64,000 nt of DNA from positions 927,756 to 991,755 of the forward strand of contig JADJQW010000003.1 in assembly GCA_016712535.1 (NCBI GenBank). The letters are read 5' to 3'. The position numbers and the translations under genes were made by a program. The DNA comes from Flavobacteriales bacterium (GTDB taxonomy: Bacteria > Bacteroidota > Bacteroidia > Flavobacteriales_F > PHOS-HE28). The notes below the pieces were generated by a model. That model did not search any database. It saw only the letters and a list, made by a program, of their open reading frames with translations, and was not told the DNA's origin. Position 1 is the stretch's first letter. Each line of letters opens with the position of its first letter. Below, piece by piece: positions 51,571 to 60,442 of this stretch.

Positions 51571-51698
51571 CATACCTGCTGGACCTGGAGCGCAAGACCT
51601 TCCTTGGAGTCCCGGGCTCCGACCCGGGATGCATGCAACGCAAAACGCTGGAGCGGTTGCAGTCCATCATCACCAGCGGGAAAGTGCTGCGGAACTGA
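51571..51698 (+). pseudogene. duplicated 3' fragment of the fadJ-like gene
   Basis: Encodes 'YLLDLERKTFLG', an insertion, then 'CMQRKTLERLQSIITSGKVL' followed by RN and a stop, nearly identical to the last 35 residues of the fadJ-like protein ('YLLDLERKAFVELCMQRKTL...'). It lacks a start and everything upstream. The DNA differs at many silent positions, so the copy is not recent or came from a related strain. It carries an in-frame 20-bp palindrome where the parent has three bases. Confidence 0.8.
51610..51629. repeat. 20-bp palindromic insertion inside the fadJ remnant
   Basis: TCCCGGGCTCCGACCCGGGA: seven-base perfect arms around CTCCGA. Absent from the intact gene at the same position, where CTG stands. 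Confidence 0.75.
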
Positions 51699-51725
51699 TG
51701 AACGCGAGGAAGCATAGTGGTTGTT

Positions 51726-51813
51726 GGGGCGTGCCCCTCGCAAAGCCTCGGGTCGCGCTTTCCGCTACAAGTCCTCGCTGCGCTGCGGGCTTTCCGCTGC
51801 AATCGCTCACGCG
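51726..51813. repeat. GC-rich repeat element with internal duplicated 14-mer
   Basis: Starts with GGGGC-GT-GCCCC and contains GCTTTCCGCTACAA (51757-51770) and GCTTTCCGCTGCAA (51789-51802), 13 of 14 identical at a 32-bp spacing. It lies directly before the 51835 gene. It resembles dispersed intergenic repeats in Bacteroidota genomes; the family is not identified. Confidence 0.5.
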
Positions 51814-51834
51814 AATCCCAACCGGCTCAAGCGA

Positions 51835-52665
51835 ATGAAGCTCCAGGACAATATCTATTTCCAGTCCTACGAGTATGGCTTCAACCATCCAGAAGGGCTA
51901 ACACTGAACGAGCTGCTCGCATATCTCAAAGAGAAGGGTCATGTCTTCGATGCCAATGCTGAGCGGTACTTCCAGCATTGGTTTTTCCTGAATTTCTTCA
52001 ACGAGTCGGCGACTTGGCAAACGCAAGTCCATGAGCACGGCCGCATGGGTAGCGGGATAGTCAACATCAAGGACTACTACGATAAGAAGTCGGTGATGAC
52101 CGGGGAAGCAATGCTACGATACGTGGACATCCTCGAGCTAATGCAAGCACGCGATCACGCTGCCAAAGCCAATGAGAATGCGACGAAATCAATCCAGCTA
52201 TCGGAAGAGGCTTCACGGCACGCAGCCGATTCAACTCGTACGGCTAGGCATTCCTTGTGGGCTACGATTGGCGCCCTCGTGGTGACGATTCTCCTTGGTC
52301 TTTGGCAGGTCTTTGGACAAGTTGACGAACAACCGCAGTGTTGCGATCATGGGGAACGAGAAACTCAGCGCGAACAGCAGACAATCAAAGCAAATGCAGA
52401 TGCTCTTGTGAATGCGCTTACTGGCAGGACCATTCGCGAAGCCATTGCCCTTCTGAAGGTTGATACTTCTCAGTTCTATGTCTTCGATGAACCACCAGGC
52501 ATACTGAGAGGCATGAATGTTCAATTGAACGATTCCACAGTCCTGAGTTTGAACTACAAGCGGAGGTCGATCATTGACAAGCCTTACCGCGGCTTTCGAC
52601 AGCAGTACCTGTATGTAGTTGACGATACAATCACAGCGGTCTCCATCAAACAAGATAGACCCTGA
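51835..52665 (+). CDS. accessory protein with one membrane segment
   Basis: 276 aa from the ATG at 'MKLQDNIYFQSYEYGFNHPE'; longer in-frame codons upstream fall in the repeat element. N-terminal part is soluble with 'GLTLNELLAYLKEKGHVFDA', then a helical region ('RDHAAKANENATKSIQLSEE'), one transmembrane helix ('LWATIGALVVTILLGLWQVF', about 165-185) and a C-terminal soluble domain. Unknown family. AT-richer than neighbours. Its position inside a beta-oxidation operon suggests an acquired cargo gene; a defence role is possible but not shown. Confidence 0.55.
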   Translation: MKLQDNIYFQSYEYGFNHPEGLTLNELLAYLKEKGHVFDANAERYFQHWFFLNFFNESATWQTQVHEHGRMGSGIVNIKDYYDKKSVMTGEAMLRYVDILELMQARDHAAKANENATKSIQLSEEASRHAADSTRTARHSLWATIGALVVTILLGLWQVFGQVDEQPQCCDHGERETQREQQTIKANADALVNALTGRTIREAIALLKVDTSQFYVFDEPPGILRGMNVQLNDSTVLSLNYKRRSIIDKPYRGFRQQYLYVVDDTITAVSIKQDRP

Positions 52666-52772
52666 TGCGCCGACCAAACCTCGATATGGAAACCGCACTT
52701 CGCGTGTGGGATAGAAGCGGAAAGCCCACAGGCCTGCTCATATGGGGGTTAGTGAAGGGAAATGCCCTTGGC

Positions 52773-52800
52773 CCTAGGTCTAAGGTCCTAGGTCCAAGGC
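52773..52800 (+). repeat. left heptamer array of the four-helix-bundle element
   Basis: Iterated 7-bp units of the type (C)TAGGTC / TAAGGTC / CTAGGTC / CAAGGCC. The opposite-strand version of the same unit forms the right array at 53190. Confidence 0.7.
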
Positions 52801-52816
52801 CTGACTTGCACGCGAT

Positions 52817-53203
52817 ATGAACCGGTTCAAGAACCTCGATATCTGGAAGGATGCGATTGCTCTCGCGAAGAACGTTCATGTCCTGACGGCAACGCTTCCG
52901 AAAGAGGAAACCTATGGATTGAAGAGCCAATTGCGTCGAGCTGCAGTTTCCGTTGCAAGCAATATCGCTGAGGGCGCAGGACGGAACACGAACGGCGAAT
53001 TCCATCAATTCCTCGGCATCGCCATAGGCTCTGCGTTCGAGGTGGAGACCCAGGTGATCATCGGCATGGAACTCGGTTACTTCAGCAAGGATGCGGTGTC
53101 TGCCTTGACCAAAGACATCGAGAGCATCGCCAACCGCACGTTCAAACTTCAACAAACACTCAAGCCCACGACCCGTCAAGGAGTGGGCGGACCTAAGACC
53201 TAG
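52817..53203 (+). CDS. four-helix-bundle protein (23S rRNA IVS-type)
   Basis: 128 aa. 'FKNLDIWKDAIALAKNVHVL', 'GLKSQLRRAAVSVASNIAEG' followed by 'AGRNTNGEFHQFLGIAIGSA' are the family hallmarks ('L..W.kA..L', 'SI.sNIAEG.gr.s..e...fl..A.gS..E'). Such genes are found in 23S rRNA intervening sequences and as free-standing, apparently mobile units. Here it is flanked by inverted heptamer arrays and its last codons run into the right array. Biochemical role is unknown. Confidence 0.85.
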   Translation: MNRFKNLDIWKDAIALAKNVHVLTATLPKEETYGLKSQLRRAAVSVASNIAEGAGRNTNGEFHQFLGIAIGSAFEVETQVIIGMELGYFSKDAVSALTKDIESIANRTFKLQQTLKPTTRQGVGGPKT

Positions 53204-53222
53204 GACCCACGACCTAAGACCG
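53190..53222 (+). repeat. right heptamer array of the four-helix-bundle element
   Basis: GACCTAA-GACCTAG-GACCCAC-GACCTAA-GACC, an exact 7-bp period, inverted with respect to the left array. It ends 7 bp before the thiolase ATG. Confidence 0.75.
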
Positions 53223-53228
53223 CATTTC

Positions 53229-54404
53229 ATGAACGCATACATCATCGCCGGTTTCCGCTCCGCAGTGGGCAAAGCTCCCCGCGGCAAATTCCGTTTCACC
53301 CGTCCGGACGACCTGGCCGCGCACGTGGTGAACCACCTGGTGAGCTCGGTGCCCGGGCTGGACCGCACGCGCATCGACGACGTGATCGTGGGCAACGCCA
53401 CGCCCGAGGCCGAGCAGGGCCTGAACATCGGCCGCATGATCAGCTTGATGGGCCTGAACACCGACAAGGTGCCGGGCATGACGGTGAACCGCTACTGCAG
53501 CAGCGGCAGCGAGACCATCGCCATTGCGGCGGCCAAGATCCACAGCGGGCAGGCCAACATGATCGTGGCGGGCGGCGTGGAGTGCATGAGCCCGATCCCC
53601 TTCGGCGGCTGGCGCATCGTGCCGAACGCCAAGGTGGGCAAGGCGAACCCCACGTACTACTGGGGCATGGGCCTCACCGCCGAGGCCGTGGCGCGCGACT
53701 TCAAGGTGAGCCGTGAGGACCAGGACGCGTTCAGCCTGAAGAGCCACGAGAAGGCGCTGGCCGCGATCAGCTCCGGCAAGTTCAAGGACGAGATCGTGCC
53801 CTACACCGTGGAACGCGTGTACCTGGATGCGAAGGAGAAGCGCCAGGTGGAGAAGTACGTGGTGGACACTGATGAAGGTCCGCGCGCGAGCACCCTGGAG
53901 GCGCTGGCGAAGCTGAAGCCGGTGTTCGACGCGAAGGGCAGCGTGACGGCGGGCAACGCCAGCCAGACCAGCGATGGCGCGGCCTTCGTGCTGGTGGTGA
54001 GCGAGCGCATGCTGAAGGAGCTCGATGTAAAGCCGATCGCGCGTCTCCTCTCCTACCACGTGGCGGGCGTGGAGCCGCGCATCATGGGCATCGGTCCGGT
54101 GGCGGCGGTGCCGAAGGCGCTGGAGAAGGCCGGGCTGAAGCTGAACGACATCGGGCTGTTCGAGCTGAACGAGGCCTTCGCATCGCAATCACTGGCGGTG
54201 GTGCGCGAGCTGGGCATCGACCCGGAGCTGGTGAACGTGAACGGCGGCGCCATCGCGCTGGGGCATCCGCTGGGGTGCACGGGTGCGAAGCTGAGCGTGC
54301 AGCTGTTCAACGAGATGCGAAGGAGGAAGCAGAAGTATGGGGTGGTGACGATGTGCGTGGGGACGGGGCAGGGGGCGGCGAGTGTGTTCGAGTTGTTGAA
54401 TTGA
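53229..54404 (+). CDS. fadA: acetyl-CoA C-acyltransferase (thiolase)
   Basis: 391 aa. Catalyses the thiolytic last step of beta-oxidation. Nucleophile Cys 90 in 'MTVNRYCSSGSETIA', His in 'GGAIALGHPLGCTGAKL' and second Cys in 'VVTMCVGTGQGAA' match thiolase II/I signatures; 'NEAFASQSLAVVRELG' is the family's substrate loop. Originally it probably followed the fadJ-like gene directly; accessory DNA now separates them. A near-promoter is not evident, so continued read-through from MarR/fadJ is likely. Confidence 0.93.
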   Translation: MNAYIIAGFRSAVGKAPRGKFRFTRPDDLAAHVVNHLVSSVPGLDRTRIDDVIVGNATPEAEQGLNIGRMISLMGLNTDKVPGMTVNRYCSSGSETIAIAAAKIHSGQANMIVAGGVECMSPIPFGGWRIVPNAKVGKANPTYYWGMGLTAEAVARDFKVSREDQDAFSLKSHEKALAAISSGKFKDEIVPYTVERVYLDAKEKRQVEKYVVDTDEGPRASTLEALAKLKPVFDAKGSVTAGNASQTSDGAAFVLVVSERMLKELDVKPIARLLSYHVAGVEPRIMGIGPVAAVPKALEKAGLKLNDIGLFELNEAFASQSLAVVRELGIDPELVNVNGGAIALGHPLGCTGAKLSVQLFNEMRRRKQKYGVVTMCVGTGQGAASVFELLN

Positions 54405-54411
54405 GCGAGCG

Positions 54412-54816
54412 ATGGCTGTCTGGCAAAGGAGCTTCTACCTCGAGGTTGGCCATTCGGCGCTAACCATCGACGACATGCGGCCACACCTTGATGGTGCTTT
54501 GCCGCGTGACTGGGGAGGTGAGGATCACCAGACTTGGGGCAAGACAGACACGAACGATTTCTGGATCGAGTGGGCGAAGGACACCAAGGTGATCGAGGAG
54601 ATCCGCTTCCGCATCGATCTGCGGAATGTGGACAGGCCCTTCATCGACCTCGTGCTCGGAATCGCGAAACGCTTCCAACTTCAACTGAAGCTCATTCATG
54701 TCGAACTGCTGGATCCGACTGTCGAGAATGTGATGACGGTATTGGATCGATCAGATGCTAAGAGGTATGTGCAAGATCCGATGAAGTTCATTGAAGGGCT
54801 CGGAGACCAGCAATGA
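54412..54816 (+). CDS. hypothetical protein
   Basis: 134 aa, soluble, starting 8 bp after the thiolase stop. 'DFWIEWAKDTKVIEEIRFRI', 'LVLGIAKRFQLQLKLIHVEL' suggest a small alpha/beta fold. No family is recognised. Its end overlaps the next gene by 4 bp, so the two are probably translationally coupled. Confidence 0.55.
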   Translation: MAVWQRSFYLEVGHSALTIDDMRPHLDGALPRDWGGEDHQTWGKTDTNDFWIEWAKDTKVIEEIRFRIDLRNVDRPFIDLVLGIAKRFQLQLKLIHVELLDPTVENVMTVLDRSDAKRYVQDPMKFIEGLGDQQ

Positions 54817-55736
54817 ACCCCAAGCCCTTCACCAAGCCCTGCCGTGCCGCATTGTTCACGGGCTTTTTGTTGCTGGCCGCCTGCCAGTCCCCCGCCCCAC
54901 CCCAAGCCCAGACCCCGCGCGAGATCCACACCCCCGCCTACGACCTGATCATCCCCACCGAACTGAAAGCGCTGCTGATCCTCTTCCCCTGCTTCCCGTG
55001 CGATGCAGCGGATACGCGGTCGGAGTCGCCCATCGCGGACACGGCGGTGGCCAACGGCATTGCGGTGCTGCTGATGAACTTCAACCGGCACATCCTGATG
55101 AGCGATGCCGAGAAGCGGGAGGTGCTCGATACGATCGCGGCGGCTGTGAAGGCGCATGGGGTCGATGCCACGAACACCTTCATCGGCGGCTTCTCCTCGG
55201 GCGGAAACGTGAGCGTGCTGCTGGCGAAGGAGCTGGTGCGCGCGCCGCGACCGGGCATCGGCCTCAAGGGCGTCTTCGCCGTGGACAGTCCGCTGGACCT
55301 GGTGCTGCTGTACGAATGCTCGCAGCGCGACCTGTCGAAGACCACCTTCCCAGAATACAAGGACGAGGCGCGCTACGTGTTGGCCTTTCTGGACAGCACC
55401 CTCGGCTCGCCCACGGACAGCATGGCCAACTACGAGCGCTCAGCTCCCCTGCTGAACTGGTCCGCGAGCGTGGCTGCGCTGAAGGACCTGCCCATCCGCT
55501 TCTATACCGAGCCGGACACGGCGTGGTGGCGCGCGAACCGGGATGACAGCTACGAGGAGCTGAACGCCTTCGGGTTGAAGCGCATCCACGATACGCTGGC
55601 GGTGGCGGGGAATGCGCGCGCGGAGTACATCACCACCGAAGGGCGCGGCGTGCAGCACGGCAACCGACATCCGCACGCGTGGTCGATCGTGGAGGAGCGG
55701 GAGCTGGTGCGGTGGATGGAGCAGTTGATGGAGTGA
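54813..55736 (+). CDS. lipoprotein with alpha/beta-hydrolase-like fold
   Basis: 307 aa. Lipobox 'LLLAAC' (Cys about 24). Nucleophile elbow 'GGFSSGGNVSVLLAKEL' (Ser in GFSSGG) after 'VANGIAVLLMNFNRHILMSD'. 'KGVFAVDSPLDLVLLYE' and a late His in 'EGRGVQHGNRHPHAWS' could complete a triad. The N-terminal oxyanion loop 'LLILFPCFPCDAA' is unusual. Esterase or peptidase activity is plausible but unproven. Confidence 0.65.
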   Translation: MNPKPFTKPCRAALFTGFLLLAACQSPAPPQAQTPREIHTPAYDLIIPTELKALLILFPCFPCDAADTRSESPIADTAVANGIAVLLMNFNRHILMSDAEKREVLDTIAAAVKAHGVDATNTFIGGFSSGGNVSVLLAKELVRAPRPGIGLKGVFAVDSPLDLVLLYECSQRDLSKTTFPEYKDEARYVLAFLDSTLGSPTDSMANYERSAPLLNWSASVAALKDLPIRFYTEPDTAWWRANRDDSYEELNAFGLKRIHDTLAVAGNARAEYITTEGRGVQHGNRHPHAWSIVEERELVRWMEQLME

Positions 55737-55811
55737 GGCTCTTGGCGGAACACCTACCTGTCGTATGTTGTGAAATGCAGAACGACGGGGAAACCGTCAA
55801 CGGTCCACCAG

Positions 55812-56666
55812 ATGAGCGCCCATCTTCCTTCCTCCACCCTCTTTGAACAACACCAGATCCGTCGGCTCTATGATGAAGCCACGGAGACGTGGTGGTTCTC
55901 GGTGATAGACATCATCCAAGTCCTCATTGATCAACCGGACTACCAGACCGCACGGAAATACTGGAACAAGCTGAAAAGCAGGCTGGACGCAGAAGGATCT
56001 CAGTCGGTGACAAACTGTCACCGACTGAAATTGGAAGCCGCTGACGGTAAGAGCTACCTCACCGATGTGGCCACTGCCGAAACACTTCTACGCCTCGTTC
56101 AGTCGGTTCCAAGCCCCAAGGCCGAACCCATCAAACTCTGGCTGGCGAAAGTGGGCTACGAGCGCATGCAGGAGATGGCCAACCCGAGCTTGGGTATTGA
56201 TCGGGTGCGGGAGCTTTATCGTCAGCATGGCCGTAGCGAGAAGTGGATCCAACAGCGGATGATGGGCCAGGAGACCCGGAACAAGCTCACCGATTACTGG
56301 AAGGAGCACGGGATCAAGGAAGGAGAAGAATTCGCCATCCTCACGAACATCATCCACCAGGAATGGAGTGGCGTGACGGTGAAGGACCACAAGTCGATCA
56401 AGGGCCTGAAGACCCAGAACCTGCGCGACCACATGACGGAAGCCGAGCTGATCTTCACGGCGCTGGCCGAACTCAGCACGCGGGCGATCGCCGAAAGCGA
56501 ACTGGCCGCGGGCATGCCAAAGAACAAAGTGGCGGCGAAGAAAGGCGGCGGTATCGCGAAGAAGGCAAGGCTGGAGTTGGAACAACGCACAGGTAAGGCG
56601 GTGGTGTCGGGAGGCAACTTCCTTCCACCGAAGAAGAAACAGGTCTCAAAAGGCAAGAGGAAATGA
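55812..56666 (+). CDS. Bro-N (antirepressor-like) domain protein
   Basis: 284 aa. 'IRRLYDEATETWWFSVIDII' and 'ARKYWNKLKSRLDAEG' form the Bro-N domain; 'PKAEPIKLWLAKVGYERMQE', 'SEKWIQQRMMGQETRNKLTD' and 'GLKTQNLRDHMTEAELIFTA' continue the conserved C-terminal region of this bacterial family, with a basic tail (KKKQVSKGKRK). Such proteins are frequent in phages and mobile islands but also occur alone on chromosomes. DNA binding is expected; no phage genes surround it. Confidence 0.8.
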   Translation: MSAHLPSSTLFEQHQIRRLYDEATETWWFSVIDIIQVLIDQPDYQTARKYWNKLKSRLDAEGSQSVTNCHRLKLEAADGKSYLTDVATAETLLRLVQSVPSPKAEPIKLWLAKVGYERMQEMANPSLGIDRVRELYRQHGRSEKWIQQRMMGQETRNKLTDYWKEHGIKEGEEFAILTNIIHQEWSGVTVKDHKSIKGLKTQNLRDHMTEAELIFTALAELSTRAIAESELAAGMPKNKVAAKKGGGIAKKARLELEQRTGKAVVSGGNFLPPKKKQVSKGKRK

Positions 56667-57799
56667 AGGGAACCCGCTCGGTCGTTTGCCAAGCCGTCGG
56701 ATCGCTGCTCCTGCTCTCCTGCAACGGCCAGCCCGCGAGCAAGGCACCCGTGCTGATCATGAACGATACGGTCCCGATCCCGACCGAGTGGTTCTTGAAA
56801 CTCGACTACCCGGAACAGCTCTGCCACTGGGTGCGCCACATGCGCGAGGACAGGAGCGGAACGCTGTGGTTCGGCACCAACCACTACGGACTGATCCGCT
56901 ACGCGCACGATACACTGGAATACCTCGCCGATAGTGCAGGCATCACCAGTGGCCGCATCAACGGGATCGTGGAAGGCGCGGACGGTATCCTATGGGTGGC
57001 CACCCAGGATGAAGGGCTGTTCAAATACGACCCCTCGACGCGCTACTCGGCGCGCCATGGCTTCAGTCAGTTGACCACGAAGGATGGTCTGCTGCACAAC
57101 GATGTCGGGAACATGGCCATGGGCCGCGATGGCGTGCTGTGGGTCGGCACGATGAACGGGCTGTGCACGTACGACGGTCGCACATTCGCAGCGATCGACC
57201 TGCCACCGAACACGGCGGTGGACGCTCTGAGCGGAGTATCGCCTACTCGCATCACGTGCGTCCTGGCGGACCGTCAAGGAATGATCTGGTTCGGGCGGGA
57301 AGGGGATGGACTCTTGATGATCGATCCGAAGGAGACCGGACCGCGCAGGATACTGAAGCACTACACCGTGGCAGATGGCCTCCTCGACAGCAGCGTCTCC
57401 GGCCTGATGGAGGACAGCAAGGGCAGGCTCTGGATCGGGAGCATGTTCGGCGGTGTGAGCCTCTTCGATCCTTCAGCAGTTGATGAAAAAGGGACCAAGG
57501 CGTTCATCAATTTCACGAAGGACGGCGTGATCCAAGGGATCGAAACAGGTGCTTTCTACGAAGACCGGCATGGCCATATCTGGTTCGCGGCGGAGCACCA
57601 GGGCGTTTTCCGCTACGATGGCACGAGCTTCACGAACTACGGCCCCAAGGACGGGTTGACGTCGGGCGGTATCCTGGCCATCAAGGAAGACCGGGAAGGC
57701 CGGTTCTGGTTCGGCGGTTTCGGCGGGCTCTTCCGCTTCGATCGGAAGACCTCGCGTTTCATGCAGGTGGGGAAAGCCGGTCCTTGGGAGGCCCTATAA
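56663..57799 (+). CDS. two-component-regulator-propeller lipoprotein
   Basis: 378 aa. Lipobox 'LLLLSC' (Cys about 19). The body has repeated Reg_prop units: 'DRSGTLWFGTNHYGLIRY', 'GADGILWVATQDEGLFKYD', 'GRDGVLWVGTMNGLCTYDG', 'DRQGMIWFGREGDGLLMI', 'DSKGRLWIGSMFGGVSLFD', 'DRHGHIWFAAEHQGVFRYD', 'DREGRFWFGGFGGLFRFD'. That makes about seven blades, a full propeller like the sensor part of hybrid two-component systems but without any kinase. Its ATG overlaps the Bro-N stop. Confidence 0.8.
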   Translation: MKGTRSVVCQAVGSLLLLSCNGQPASKAPVLIMNDTVPIPTEWFLKLDYPEQLCHWVRHMREDRSGTLWFGTNHYGLIRYAHDTLEYLADSAGITSGRINGIVEGADGILWVATQDEGLFKYDPSTRYSARHGFSQLTTKDGLLHNDVGNMAMGRDGVLWVGTMNGLCTYDGRTFAAIDLPPNTAVDALSGVSPTRITCVLADRQGMIWFGREGDGLLMIDPKETGPRRILKHYTVADGLLDSSVSGLMEDSKGRLWIGSMFGGVSLFDPSAVDEKGTKAFINFTKDGVIQGIETGAFYEDRHGHIWFAAEHQGVFRYDGTSFTNYGPKDGLTSGGILAIKEDREGRFWFGGFGGLFRFDRKTSRFMQVGKAGPWEAL

Positions 57800-57818
57800 C
57801 CGCGTGCTGGGTAAAGCG

Positions 57819-58364
57819 TCACGCCAACGGAAAGGTGCGCAAATGCTCGTACCTCGCACCGGGAATCAACTCGCGGCGCATCAAGACCACTTCCCTCACC
57901 TGCTCCTGTCTGTGGCATTCATGCGGAGCGAGATATACCCAGGCACGCATGAACTGCGTGGGCTTAAGCCCCGCCGCAATGGTGAGGTGCGGATGGTCGG
58001 TCTCGCGGACAGCCGCGTGCAAACTGGGATCGGCCTTGAGGGCCGCGACGATTGGCGTGCGCACCGCAGCGATGGCGTCCTTCTCCACAGGATCGATGTA
58101 GATGGTGCGCTTGTCGGGGAAATGCGTGATACCGTGGTAGTGCAGATCGAAGGCTGAGCGTCCAGCCGTTCCACGCGTGATCGCCTCCAGGATAACCTCC
58201 TCGTTCTCCTCTGTAAGGTCAAGGAAGCAGAGTGTGATATGCGGCGAGTTGTTCCGGCCGCTGAATGAGCCGATGCGGTCGAAGAGCACGGTGCGCAGGC
58301 GCTCCACCTCGGCGGCCAGCACCGGGGCCGGCAGGATGGTGAGCAGGAAGCGGTGGAGCGACAT
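57819..58364 (-). CDS. 2'-5' RNA ligase family protein (2H phosphoesterase)
   Basis: 181 aa with the two HxT/S-type motifs of 2H phosphoesterases: 'PHITLCFLDL' (His 42 region) and 'HPHLTIAAGLKP'. The strands 'FDLHYHGITHFPDKRTIYID' fit the family. Members hydrolyse or ligate 2',5' or cyclic phosphates on RNA or nucleotides. It is transcribed away from the acyl-CoA dehydrogenase gene, and the operator at 58401 lies 37 bp from its start, so it may share that regulation. Confidence 0.8.
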   Translation of the reverse strand: MSLHRFLLTILPAPVLAAEVERLRTVLFDRIGSFSGRNNSPHITLCFLDLTEENEEVILEAITRGTAGRSAFDLHYHGITHFPDKRTIYIDPVEKDAIAAVRTPIVAALKADPSLHAAVRETDHPHLTIAAGLKPTQFMRAWVYLAPHECHRQEQVREVVLMRRELIPGARYEHLRTFPLA

Positions 58365-58388
58365 GGGCTTTCAAACTTCAGCAGGACC

Positions 58389-58420
58389 TTTTGGATATTT
58401 GTTATGCGTGCATAACTTTA
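58389..58420 (+). promoter_or_regulatory. promoter with embedded MarR-type operator, acyl-CoA dehydrogenase gene
   Basis: TTTTGG (58389-58394), 18 bases, then TAACTTTA (58413-58420; TAnnTTTG with one mismatch). The 16-bp palindrome GTTATGCGTGCATAAC (58401-58416) fills the spacer and overlaps the -7 element, so binding would block RNA polymerase. Confidence 0.65.
58401..58416. promoter_or_regulatory. 16-bp palindromic operator, acyl-CoA dehydrogenase promoter
   Basis: GTTATGCGTGCATAAC. It differs from the MarR-promoter copy GGTATGCGCGCATAAC at two positions only. Confidence 0.7.
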
Positions 58421-58497
58421 ACCCGAACCCAACGTACCACAATCAGAAGTCATTCGATCATCGGATCGCCTGATTCTCTGAATATCTGATCGACACC

Positions 58498-60288
<1,791 letters not shown>

Positions 60289-60442
60289 TGGTTGATTGGA
60301 TCGGCGTCACCGTCCGATTCTTTCCTCGTGCTGCAGCCATTTGAGGTCGGCACGGCGTGAGGCATCGAACGCCATGTCAACCAAGGTTATATTGATGGAT
60401 CGCGGCTCCGTTGCGTGTTTTGCTCGCACCAAACACGCAGCT

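Noticed and set aside
55812..56666. Prophage suggested by the Bro-N antirepressor-like gene
   Set aside because: No integrase, terminase, capsid or other phage genes within the window.
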